Shown one piece after another: positions 1-6,526 of a stretch of DNA of 13,327 nt (its first letter is position 1; every line of letters starts with the position of its first letter). The position numbers and the translations under genes are program-made. This DNA comes from an uncultured Arsenicibacter sp. Lineage in GTDB: Bacteria > Bacteroidota > Bacteroidia > Cytophagales > Spirosomataceae. The notes below the pieces were generated by a model that saw nothing but the letters and a program-made list of their open reading frames with translations, was not told the origin of the DNA and made no database searches. The DNA lies in assembly GCF_945952095.1 (NCBI RefSeq), contig NZ_CAMFHL010000217.1:1-13327 (forward strand), read 5' to 3'.

Positions 1-865
1 GGTTTATGTAGAGGTAATCTTTCTCGAAAAAGTCGTTGGATACATAGATGTCGGGATACATATCGCCGTTGACATCGCCGACCGTTACGCCTAACCCAAA
101 GCCAATGAGGCTGCTATAAATACCGGCTTCCTTACTGACATCGTGGAAAACGCCGTTGTCGTTACGCATCAGCTTGTCGCCGCCGCCTTTCAGAAAGTCC
201 TTGACCGGCCAGTCCTCGGCGCGCAGGTTACGGTTGTTAGCGAAGTCGAGGGTATTAACCGGGATAAAGCTGTTGTTGAGGATATAGCAATCCAGGTCGC
301 CGTCGAGGTCGTAATCGAGGAAAGCTGCATGGGTGGTGTAGCCGCCTTCGTCGAGGCCGTATTTTTTTGCCGATTCGGTAAACGTCTGATTGCCGTTGTT
401 GATGTACAGGTCATTTTCCTGCCCGACGCCTTTCTGGTAGCCGGCATTACAGACATAAATGTCCAGCAGTTTGTCGTTGTTGATGTCGACCATCACCACG
501 CCGGTAGCCCACTTGCCTTTGCCGGTTAAGCCGGCTTTTTCCGTAATGTCCTCGAACTGCCATTTTCCGTCAGTGCCGGCTCCTTTGTTGAGGTATAGTT
601 TGTTGGACCCCATGTTGGAGGTAAAGAAAATGTCGGTCCAGCCATCGTTGTTGATATCGCCTACGGCCACGCCACCGCCGTTGTAGAAGTTGCGGTAACT
701 GAAAATATTAAAGTCTTCGTGGTTTTCGACTTTATTCTGAAACGTGACACCGATAGCCTCGTTGTCCATCCGCTCAAAGAGCGTGTCCGTTTTTCGTGTT
801 GAGCAGGAAACACACAAGTACAGGGCAAAGGCGATAGCCAGACTTGCAATGGTAATTCGTTTCAT
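1..865 (-). CDS. FG-GAP/VCBS-repeat lipoprotein, CRTAC1/ASPIC-UnbV-like (3' end missing)
   Basis: This reading frame is open from the ATG at 865 to the left edge, giving residues 1-288 of a longer protein. The N-terminus is a lipoprotein signal: a basic start (MKR), a hydrophobic run, and a lipobox-like CVSC with Cys21 as the likely lipidated residue. The mature part carries repeated FG-GAP/VCBS calcium-loop motifs: DINNDGWTDIFF from about residue 70, then DINNDKLLDIYV, DYDLDGDLDCYI and DVNGDMYPDIYV. They alternate with the NKLYLNKG and LYINNG strands typical of beta-propeller blades. The YNGGGVAVGD segment is characteristic of the CRTAC1/ASPIC-UnbV-like proteins common in Cytophagales. Family members are usually much longer, so the C-terminal part should lie beyond the window. 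The gene is last in the visible susC-susD-lipoprotein series, 31 nt after the preceding stop. A role as an exported surface or carbohydrate-associated protein is inference; no enzymatic activity can be assigned. Confidence 0.9.
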   Translation of the reverse strand, partial: MKRITIASLAIAFALYLCVSCSTRKTDTLFERMDNEAIGVTFQNKVENHEDFNIFSYRNFYNGGGVAVGDINNDGWTDIFFTSNMGSNKLYLNKGAGTDGKWQFEDITEKAGLTGKGKWATGVVMVDINNDKLLDIYVCNAGYQKGVGQENDLYINNGNQTFTESAKKYGLDEGGYTTHAAFLDYDLDGDLDCYILNNSFIPVNTLDFANNRNLRAEDWPVKDFLKGGGDKLMRNDNGVFHDVSKEAGIYSSLIGFGLGVTVGDVNGDMYPDIYVSNDFFEKDYLYIN

Positions 866-881
866 AGGTTAGTTCGGTAGG

Positions 882-900
882 CTAAAACAAGCTGTTTTAG
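882..900 (-). repeat. Inverted repeat over the stop codon of the 189-residue lipoprotein gene
   Basis: CTAAAACA (882-889) and TGTTTTAG (893-900) are exact reverse complements separated by AGC. The right arm contains the TAA stop (897-899) of the upstream gene. In the minus-strand transcript this makes an 8-bp, AU-rich stem with a 3-nt loop. No U-run follows, so it is a poor terminator. It could be a processing or translational-coupling hairpin in the 31-nt gap before the VCBS gene, or chance. Confidence 0.45.
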
Positions 901-1466
901 TAATACAATGCCTTGTCAGGGATACCAACGTTGCTGATTTTAGGCTGGCGGTACACAATGAGGCCTTTCATGGTGTTCCAGTCTGAGCGCTGGTTCTGAT
1001 TGCCGTAGCGTGCTATTTTACCCTCCAGCCGGATTACGGCACGGTCCTTATTGAAGGATTCTATATAAATCTGCCCGTCAGTCATCAGGTAACCTTCGCC
1101 GATTTTGTTGATGGGGTCAGTCAGCTTACCGATCAGGATACTGGCTGCTCCCTGATTGTCGATAGTGACCGGTACGTGAGCCGGATGCGATTTGTACCAG
1201 TTTGTACTATTGAATGTGATAATAATGTTGCTTTGTTTCTCATCTGCCAGATTTGCCCGGAATCCGGTTGGATTGACCATGAAGCCACCGGTAAATGTGG
1301 TTTGCTCACTGTAAAACGGCTTGCCATCGATGCTTAACAAAATCTGAGCCTGATCCGGTTTTAGCGAAGCATAAATGGTGTCGATGTTGGGATCAGCTGT
1401 ACAGCCTGCCAACAGGAGCAGCAGGGAGAAAACAAGCGCCGGAAGCGTGAATCGGATAATAGTCAT
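897..1466 (-). CDS. Hypothetical lipoprotein in the susCD operon (189 aa)
   Basis: The gene encodes a 189-residue protein that I do not recognise. The start is the ATG at 1466, directly before a clear type-II signal peptide: MTIIRF, a Leu-rich core at about residues 8-19, and the lipobox LAGC with Cys22 as lipidation site. The mature protein is rich in alternating hydrophobic and polar strands and Gly/Asn turns (for example AQILLSIDGKPFYSEQTTF and GYLMTDGQIYIESFNKDRAV), which suggests an all-beta fold. It has no internal membrane segment, no further Cys and no catalytic motif I can name. It follows susD by 80 bp and precedes the VCBS-repeat gene by 31 nt, both on the same strand, so it is probably a surface or periplasmic-face accessory of this uptake locus. 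SusE/SusF-like glycan-binding lipoproteins occupy a comparable position in Bacteroides loci, but I see no sequence match to them. The function is unassigned. Confidence 0.82.
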   Translation of the reverse strand: MTIIRFTLPALVFSLLLLLAGCTADPNIDTIYASLKPDQAQILLSIDGKPFYSEQTTFTGGFMVNPTGFRANLADEKQSNIIITFNSTNWYKSHPAHVPVTIDNQGAASILIGKLTDPINKIGEGYLMTDGQIYIESFNKDRAVIRLEGKIARYGNQNQRSDWNTMKGLIVYRQPKISNVGIPDKALYY

Positions 1467-1484
1467 ACAAAACAGAAACTTAAA

Positions 1485-1522
1485 TTAACAAAAATGCTCG
1501 ACTAGTCGAGCATTTTTGTTAA
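1485..1522 (-). terminator. Perfect 38-bp palindrome: intra-operon terminator or attenuator
   Basis: Positions 1485-1522 form an uninterrupted perfect palindrome centred between 1503 and 1504. The core is GCTCGACTAGTCGAGC, flanked by an A5 tract on one side and the matching T5 tract on the other, then TTAAC/GTTAA. In RNA from either strand it can fold into a long hairpin with a GC-rich tip and a U-run on the 3' side, as in a bidirectional intrinsic terminator. It lies 25 nt after the susD stop and 19 nt before the next start on the same strand. It could therefore end most susCD transcripts and leave partial read-through into the downstream lipoprotein genes. A DNA-level operator is the alternative. 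Confidence 0.65.
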
Positions 1523-1546
1523 ACAAATAAAAGGAAGAAAACCGTA

Positions 1547-3052
1547 TTAGTAGCCGGTATTCTGCTTTAAGTTCGGGTTAGACGCAATTGCATCAGACGG
1601 AACCGGATACAGTACAGTGTATGCATTTTTATTGTCAACGCCTGTACCGGTCGTGAATTTGCCAAAGCGGACTTCAACTGTACGCTTGCCACCTTCCCAG
1701 TATGTTTCGCGGCCGATTTCGTCGAATACATCATCTTCCTTAACCGCCGTCAGGGCAGACGCACCGCGTACTTTGCGGATTGCGTTCATCTGTGTCAGCG
1801 CACCGGCTGCATTACCGCCACGGAGCAGCGCTTCTGCTTTCATCAGGAAGGCATCGCCGTAACGGATCAGGATGTACTTGTTCGCATCAGCCGGGTGATA
1901 CTTGATCGCACGGATACCTTTGTCGGTAGGGCAACCTGACAAGACCACGTCGCGGGTAAACTGCAGCGGCTTGTTCAGACGGCTGTCGGTAATCGGCGCT
2001 CCTTTATCGGTGTATTGCTGACCAATCAGGAAACCACGGCCGATACCGGAAAACTCTGTACCGTCTTTTTTCGCAGGGACACCTTTACGGATATCGCTTG
2101 TTTCGAATTTATCGTAGAAATCCGCCAGGGTTGTGAAACCATTCCAGCCCGATGGGTTCTGGTCATAGTGCAGCGTCATGTACCAGCGGTTCTGCGGAGA
2201 ACCCTGAGCACCGGTCAGGATAATTTCGCCGGTTGCTTTTTTCGTGAAGTTATCGAAATAGTTCGGGTTCAGGCTGAAGCCTGCGGCCGTGATCGCATCG
2301 ACGTATTTCACAACGTTATCCATGTCAGCCTTGTCGAACGTGTAAGGACCTTCCGGCTTAGATGACTTGTAAACGGCTTTGTTCAGGTACATTTTCGCCA
2401 GCAGGTAGTTAGCCGCGGCTTTCGTCGCTGTCGGATTTTCTGACGTTGCCGTTTTCGCTTCTGACAGGTCAGGTAAAGCCTCTGTCAAATCTTTGATGAT
2501 GTAATCAAAGGCTTCTGAACGGGACAGTACTTTCGGGTTGTCATTTACCCCCTGGTTTACCTCCCGTACCGGAACCTGACCCCAGTAGTCCATTACATGG
2601 AACATGTTCCAGGCGCGCAGGAATTTTGCTTCCGCAACCTGTGCCTTTGTCGAACTGGTTGTGGCAATGATCTGCGTTGTTTTAAACACTTCAGAGTTCA
2701 GGTTATTCCATGAGGCCAGAATCCCTGAGTGAGTGGCATCCCACGTATGCTGATCAAGCGTACGCCATACCCCGTTATCACCCCAGTCTACACCGCGGGT
2801 TGGCGGGATCATTTCGGCAGTTACGTGAACACCCAGTGAATAGATGTTAGCCTGATCAGAGAAGTTGTTGCCCAGGTTGTTGTAAGATGCCTGAAGGGCA
2901 TCCGTAACATTCGGCAGGCCGGCAAACGTACCCGATGTTGACGCCGGTACAACGATTGAAGAAGTTTCCTTCACATTCAGGTCGGTACAAGCGGTTACAA
3001 CTGCTGCCACCACCCCGACACTAAGTATTGCTAATGAGTTGCTCTTGCTCAT
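1547..3052 (-). CDS. SusD/RagB-family surface glycan-binding lipoprotein (501 aa)
   Basis: This is a SusD-family outer-membrane lipoprotein that forms the ligand-binding lid over its SusC partner and hands oligosaccharides or other substrates to the transporter. I prefer the ATG at 3052. An in-frame TTG at 3076 would add eight residues but lies before the signal peptide. From Met1 the signal runs MSKSNSLAILSVGVV to the lipobox VTAC, with Cys22 lipidated. Family marks include the TPR-region segment EAKFLRAWNMFHVMDYWGQV, and near the C-terminus KYILIRYGDAFLMKAEALLR and RETYWEGGKRTVEVRFGKF, the usual RGRELxxEGxRxxDLxRF-type helix. The length is normal for the family. The gene starts 30 nt after the susC stop, so the two are surely co-transcribed. 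Substrate specificity cannot be read from the sequence, because the ligand-binding loops vary too much. No normally spaced Shine-Dalgarno is seen upstream; the leader is AT-rich, as usual in Bacteroidota. Confidence 0.95.
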   Translation of the reverse strand: MSKSNSLAILSVGVVAAVVTACTDLNVKETSSIVVPASTSGTFAGLPNVTDALQASYNNLGNNFSDQANIYSLGVHVTAEMIPPTRGVDWGDNGVWRTLDQHTWDATHSGILASWNNLNSEVFKTTQIIATTSSTKAQVAEAKFLRAWNMFHVMDYWGQVPVREVNQGVNDNPKVLSRSEAFDYIIKDLTEALPDLSEAKTATSENPTATKAAANYLLAKMYLNKAVYKSSKPEGPYTFDKADMDNVVKYVDAITAAGFSLNPNYFDNFTKKATGEIILTGAQGSPQNRWYMTLHYDQNPSGWNGFTTLADFYDKFETSDIRKGVPAKKDGTEFSGIGRGFLIGQQYTDKGAPITDSRLNKPLQFTRDVVLSGCPTDKGIRAIKYHPADANKYILIRYGDAFLMKAEALLRGGNAAGALTQMNAIRKVRGASALTAVKEDDVFDEIGRETYWEGGKRTVEVRFGKFTTGTGVDNKNAYTVLYPVPSDAIASNPNLKQNTGY

Positions 3053-3082
3053 ATTGATTTTATTGAAAAAAGTCAATCAGGA

Positions 3083-6000
3083 TCAGAAAGTAAAGCTTGC
3101 ACCCAGAGTCCATGTACGTGCACGCGGATAGGCTGTATAATCAATGCCTAATGACGGAACGCCGTTCAGTGACTTATTCGTATTAACCTCCGGATCCTGG
3201 CCTGTATATTTCGTAATTACGAACAGGTTCTGGCCAGTCAGGTATACACGCAGATTCGACAGTGCCGAGTTACCGGTGTTAAATTTGTAGCCAATGTTCA
3301 GGTTCTGGAAGCGTACGAATGATCCGTTTTCGAGGAAGCGGGTCGATACGTCCGGTGCGTTGTAAGGACCTTCTGCCAGACCCGGTACATTGCGGGTTAC
3401 GTTACGGCCGTTGTTGTACGAACCTTTTGTAAAGTAAGCGTTAGCTGTGTTGTTGTAGATGTAGTTACCGGCAACCGCGTTGAAGAACATGCTGGCTGTC
3501 CAGTTTCCGTAACGCAGGTTAGCTGTCAGACCACCGGTGAACTTAGGAATCGGCGACTTACCGATGAATTTCTGAACGTCACCACCGATGTAGATCGAGT
3601 TGCCCTGGTCGTCATAACCGCCGAACTCCCGCAGGAAGTAAGCGAACAACGGCTGGTTGTTGGCAATACGCTGTGCATAGGCACCTGTCAGACCCTGGCC
3701 GCTGATACCACCTGTGTTGATGATACCGCCGTAGTTTTTCAGGATGTTTTTGTTGAAGGCACCGTTCGCGCTGATGTCTAAGCCAAATTTAGCTTTGTCA
3801 ACCGCAACGAAGTTCAGGGCTAATTCAACACCGCTGTTGATGACATTACCGTCGATGTTTTTCCATACGAACGGAGTCAGGGCCGGCTGTGCAGACGCTA
3901 CCTGAATCAACAGGTTTTCTGTACTCTTGTTGTATACGTCGATGCTACCTGAAATGCGGTTGCCGGCAATGGCGAAGTCAATACCACCGTTGATCTGGGT
4001 AGCTGATTCCCATTTCAGGTCAGCATTCGGGAAGGCAACTGAGTTCAGACCACCACCGCTAATGTTTGTACCACCTGTCTGGATACCATAATCGTCATAA
4101 CGCTGACGCTGTACGAACAGGTTGTGCGGAATCGACTGGTTACCCGTTACACCATATCCGAAACGTACTTTCAGGTCCTGGAAGATGTTTTTAGGAATGA
4201 AATCCTTGTTGATCAGTTTGTAGGCAACAGCAGCAGACGGGAAGTAACCATACTTGTTGTTTGTACCGAAACGGGTAGAACCGTCAGCACGCAGAGTACC
4301 GGTTACGATCAGATCACCAAAGCCCAGGTTAACACGACCAAAGAATGACTGTAATTCGTCTTTCGTATAGTTTGTGTTGCTCAGTACGCTACCGATCAGG
4401 TTTTTGCTCGGATCGAAGTTGGCTGATGCTGCATTCTGAATCATCAGGTCAAGATCGCCGGTCCGGAAGTTTGTCGCAGAAGCTTTCTGATAGAAATACT
4501 CAAAGCTCTGGTACGAATAACCTAACAGGGCGCTCAGGTCAACTTTGCCTAACTGTTTGTTATAGGTAAAGTAGTTTTCCCACAAGCTGTTATCAATCTG
4601 AATATCTGTCAGATACAGACGCCCCTGGTTCTGGATATCCTGATACAGGAGGTCTTTAGAGAAGGCAGCCTTACGAGACGACATTGACTTATCAAAACCA
4701 TATACTGTCTTGAATTTCAGACCGTTGATGATTTCATACTCCAGGTTGACGTTACCAACCGCGCGCAGTGTTTTTGTGTTGTCTTTTGACAGATCAAGCA
4801 GGGCCTGCGGGTTTGGTTCTGCTACGTTGGTAGACTGATACAACGTACCGTTTGCGTTATAAACCGGCAGTGTCGGGTTAGACTTCAGGATACCGGCCAG
4901 GAGGTCACCCTGATAACCGGCGTTGTCGGTTACCGGAATGTTGCCGTCTTTTGTCTGCGATACTGTTGCCTGAACACCGATATTCAGTTTGTCGTTGATA
5001 AACTTCTTGTTGCCGTTTACACCAATGCTGATCCGGTTCAGAGAGCTTTTCTGCATGATACCCTGCTGATCAAGGTAACCCAGTGAGAAACGGTAGTTAC
5101 CGCTTGCATCGCCGGCACCGTATGACAGGTTCTGCTGGTTAGTAACGCCGGTACGGAACAGGATGTTCTGCCAGTCAGTACGGGCACCACGGTCGTTAGC
5201 CGGCTGTAATTTAGCGTACTCATCCGGGCTCAGCAGGTCATATTTCTTGGTGATGCTGCTGATACCGATTGATGGTGAATACTCCAGTGTACCTTTACCA
5301 CCTTTACCTTTTTTGGTTGTAATCAACACAACACCGTTTGCACCCCGTGCACCGTAGATCGCTGTCGCAGAAGCATCTTTCAGGATGTCCATTGATTCGA
5401 TGTCGTTCGGGTTCAGGAAGTTCAGCGGGTTACGGGCTGATGACGAACCGATACCTGAGTTATCACCGCCTGACGAAGTTTCGTCGCCGCTCAGCGGAAC
5501 ACCGTCAACAACGAAGAGCGGGTTGTTACCGTTACGCACTGAAGACGTACCACGGATACGGATGTTGATCGGACCGCCCGGCTCACCGTTACCTTGTGTA
5601 ATGGCAACACCCGGTACACGGCCCTGCATCAGCTGCTCAGGTGAAATGATCACACCTTTGTTGAAGTCTTTAGAGCCGATTGCGTTTACCGCACCGGTCA
5701 GGTCTTTTTTCTTAACCGTACCGTAACCGATAACAACAACTTCGTTCAGCGACTGGCTGCTTTCAGCTAATGTTACATCAACTACGCTGCGGTTACCGAC
5801 AGCTACTTCCTGTGTTTCGTAACCAACAAAGCTGAAAACGATAACACCCTTGTCTGGTACACCAAGCTTGTAGTTACCATCGGCGTCGGAATTTGTACCC
5901 TTGCTGGAACCTTTAACGGCAATGCTGACACCAGGCATTGCAACCCCCTTAGCGTCTTTTACCTTGCCTGTTATCTGTTTGTCCTGAGCCCAAACACCCA

Positions 6001-6100
6001 GCGACATAATCATCATGAAAGCCGTTAGCAGCGTGGTGCCTATTGCCGTTTGGCTCCGGGCTGCGGCTCTCCATCCCACTAAAGAGAAAATGTTCACCAT
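3083..6100 (-). CDS. SusC/RagA-family TonB-dependent outer-membrane transporter (1005 aa)
   Basis: This is a TonB-dependent outer-membrane importer of the SusC/RagA type, driven by TonB-ExbBD and working with the SusD protein encoded just downstream. The N-terminal signal spans about residues 1-38 (hydrophobic run LLTAFMMIMSLGVWA, cut before QDKQ). Residues about 43-113 form a carboxypeptidase-D regulatory-like beta domain (ITGKVKDAKGVAMPGVSI through FSFVGYETQEV). The SusC signature SLNEVVVIGYGTVKKKDLTG follows at about 114-133, then the plug domain with LMQGRVPGV, IRIRGTSS, NPLFVVDGVP and SMDILKDASATAIYGARGANGV. The rest is a 22-strand-type barrel ending YPRARTWTLGASFTF, with a terminal Phe as expected for BamA-dependent insertion. 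Length and domain order are complete. No STN or FecR-interaction domain precedes the beta domain, which agrees with control by the nearby HTCS rather than an anti-sigma factor. Substrate is unknown; a carbohydrate is likely given the LacI-type sensor upstream. Confidence 0.97.
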   Translation of the reverse strand: MVNIFSLVGWRAAARSQTAIGTTLLTAFMMIMSLGVWAQDKQITGKVKDAKGVAMPGVSIAVKGSSKGTNSDADGNYKLGVPDKGVIVFSFVGYETQEVAVGNRSVVDVTLAESSQSLNEVVVIGYGTVKKKDLTGAVNAIGSKDFNKGVIISPEQLMQGRVPGVAITQGNGEPGGPINIRIRGTSSVRNGNNPLFVVDGVPLSGDETSSGGDNSGIGSSSARNPLNFLNPNDIESMDILKDASATAIYGARGANGVVLITTKKGKGGKGTLEYSPSIGISSITKKYDLLSPDEYAKLQPANDRGARTDWQNILFRTGVTNQQNLSYGAGDASGNYRFSLGYLDQQGIMQKSSLNRISIGVNGNKKFINDKLNIGVQATVSQTKDGNIPVTDNAGYQGDLLAGILKSNPTLPVYNANGTLYQSTNVAEPNPQALLDLSKDNTKTLRAVGNVNLEYEIINGLKFKTVYGFDKSMSSRKAAFSKDLLYQDIQNQGRLYLTDIQIDNSLWENYFTYNKQLGKVDLSALLGYSYQSFEYFYQKASATNFRTGDLDLMIQNAASANFDPSKNLIGSVLSNTNYTKDELQSFFGRVNLGFGDLIVTGTLRADGSTRFGTNNKYGYFPSAAVAYKLINKDFIPKNIFQDLKVRFGYGVTGNQSIPHNLFVQRQRYDDYGIQTGGTNISGGGLNSVAFPNADLKWESATQINGGIDFAIAGNRISGSIDVYNKSTENLLIQVASAQPALTPFVWKNIDGNVINSGVELALNFVAVDKAKFGLDISANGAFNKNILKNYGGIINTGGISGQGLTGAYAQRIANNQPLFAYFLREFGGYDDQGNSIYIGGDVQKFIGKSPIPKFTGGLTANLRYGNWTASMFFNAVAGNYIYNNTANAYFTKGSYNNGRNVTRNVPGLAEGPYNAPDVSTRFLENGSFVRFQNLNIGYKFNTGNSALSNLRVYLTGQNLFVITKYTGQDPEVNTNKSLNGVPSLGIDYTAYPRARTWTLGASFTF

Positions 6101-6175
6101 AGGTTAAAAGAATGATTAGACTGTTAAATACAAATTGTTACATAAAATGATCAAAAAACAACATTGATCGTGGTG

Positions 6176-6183
6176 CAAAGGTA
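6176..6183 (-). promoter_or_regulatory. Bacteroidota -7 box (TACCTTTG) of the susC operon
   Basis: Read on the minus strand, 6183-6176 is TACCTTTG, an exact match to the Bacteroidota housekeeping -7 consensus TAnnTTTG. Transcription would start near 6170, leaving a leader of about 70 nt before the susC ATG at 6100. There is no TTTG at the usual distance upstream; the nearest TTG is only 14 nt away. A weak -33 element fits a promoter that depends on an activator such as the adjacent HTCS. Confidence 0.6.
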
Positions 6184-6279
6184 GCCGAATTGCTCCTCAA
6201 TTTGTTAAAACTTATCCCAAAATAATTAAAGTTTGTTTCGGGCCCGAAAAAAAGCAGCAATGGGTAAAACAGGCCTTAT

Positions 6280-6373
6280 TTGTACTATTTATGGATTTTA
6301 TTTCTCCGGAGAAGCATTCAAAAAAATTGCGGCTGCTTCAGTTTTGTAACAGGATGTTACTTGAATAGTACAA
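6280..6373. promoter_or_regulatory. Nested dyad symmetries upstream of susC, candidate HTCS operator
   Basis: Three symmetric elements lie within 94 bp. TTGTACTATT (6280-6289) and AATAGTACAA (6364-6373) are exact 10-bp reverse complements and form the outer pair. Between them are the perfect 12-bp palindrome TTCTCCGGAGAA (6302-6313) and the 6-bp dyad GTAACA-GGA-TGTTAC (6346-6360). The set is about 100-200 bp upstream of the susC -7 box and downstream of the HTCS gene. Binding by the HTCS AraC domain is inference. AraC-type HTCS regulators more often use direct repeats, so another regulator or chance is possible. Confidence 0.35.
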
Positions 6374-6501
6374 TTTTAGAGAGGCATTTTGGATAATTAC
6401 AATTGGTTAATTTAGGCTTACTATTCGTCAATAAGGCATTAAGGGTATGGGCAAAATTCCTGTTTTGTTGACTTATATATTGATTTTATAAGATCAGGCA
6501 A

Positions 6502-6525
6502 AGTAAAAACGCCTTTGTTTTTACT
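6502..6525 (-). terminator. Hairpin directly after the HTCS stop codon
   Basis: AGTAAAAAC (6502-6510) and GTTTTTACT (6517-6525) are exact reverse complements around GCCTTT, beginning two nt after the HTCS stop codon (6527-6529). In the minus-strand transcript this is a 9-bp AU-rich stem with a six-nt loop. Its 3' arm contains U5 and is followed by a few more U residues. Position fits a terminator separating HTCS from susC transcription, but the stem is weak and lacks a GC core. Confidence 0.42.
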
Positions 6526-6526
6526 C

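Larger units (their letters stand above)
6101..6526. other. Regulatory gap between the HTCS gene and susC (426 bp)
   Basis: No gene is supported here. From left to right the gap holds: a short AT-rich susC leader with the dyad GATCAA/TTGATC (6149-6154 and 6164-6169); the minus-strand -7 box at 6176-6183; a cluster of dyad symmetries at 6280-6373; and, at the right end, a hairpin just after the HTCS stop. The cluster sits about 100-200 bp upstream of the promoter, a plausible place for activator binding. Confidence 0.7.

Noticed and set aside
143..529. Plus-strand open frame of 128 codons opposite the VCBS gene
   Set aside because: It is an antisense mirror of the repeated Asp/Asn/Gly codons in the FG-GAP repeats; the Val/Asp-rich product is an artefact of that repetition.
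1524..1531. Minus-strand TTTATTTG as a -7 box for the downstream lipoprotein genes
   Set aside because: It mismatches the essential second base of TAnnTTTG, lies in a plain AT-rich stretch, and its start site would fall inside the 38-bp palindrome. An internal promoter is not excluded.
3053..3076. TTG start adding eight residues to SusD
   Set aside because: The ATG at 3052 directly precedes a standard lipoprotein signal peptide; the extension would put uncharged bulky residues before it and gives no better ribosome-binding context.
5385..5726. Plus-strand open frame of 113 codons opposite the susC plug domain
   Set aside because: The opposite strand encodes the highly conserved SusC plug; the antisense product has no recognisable features.
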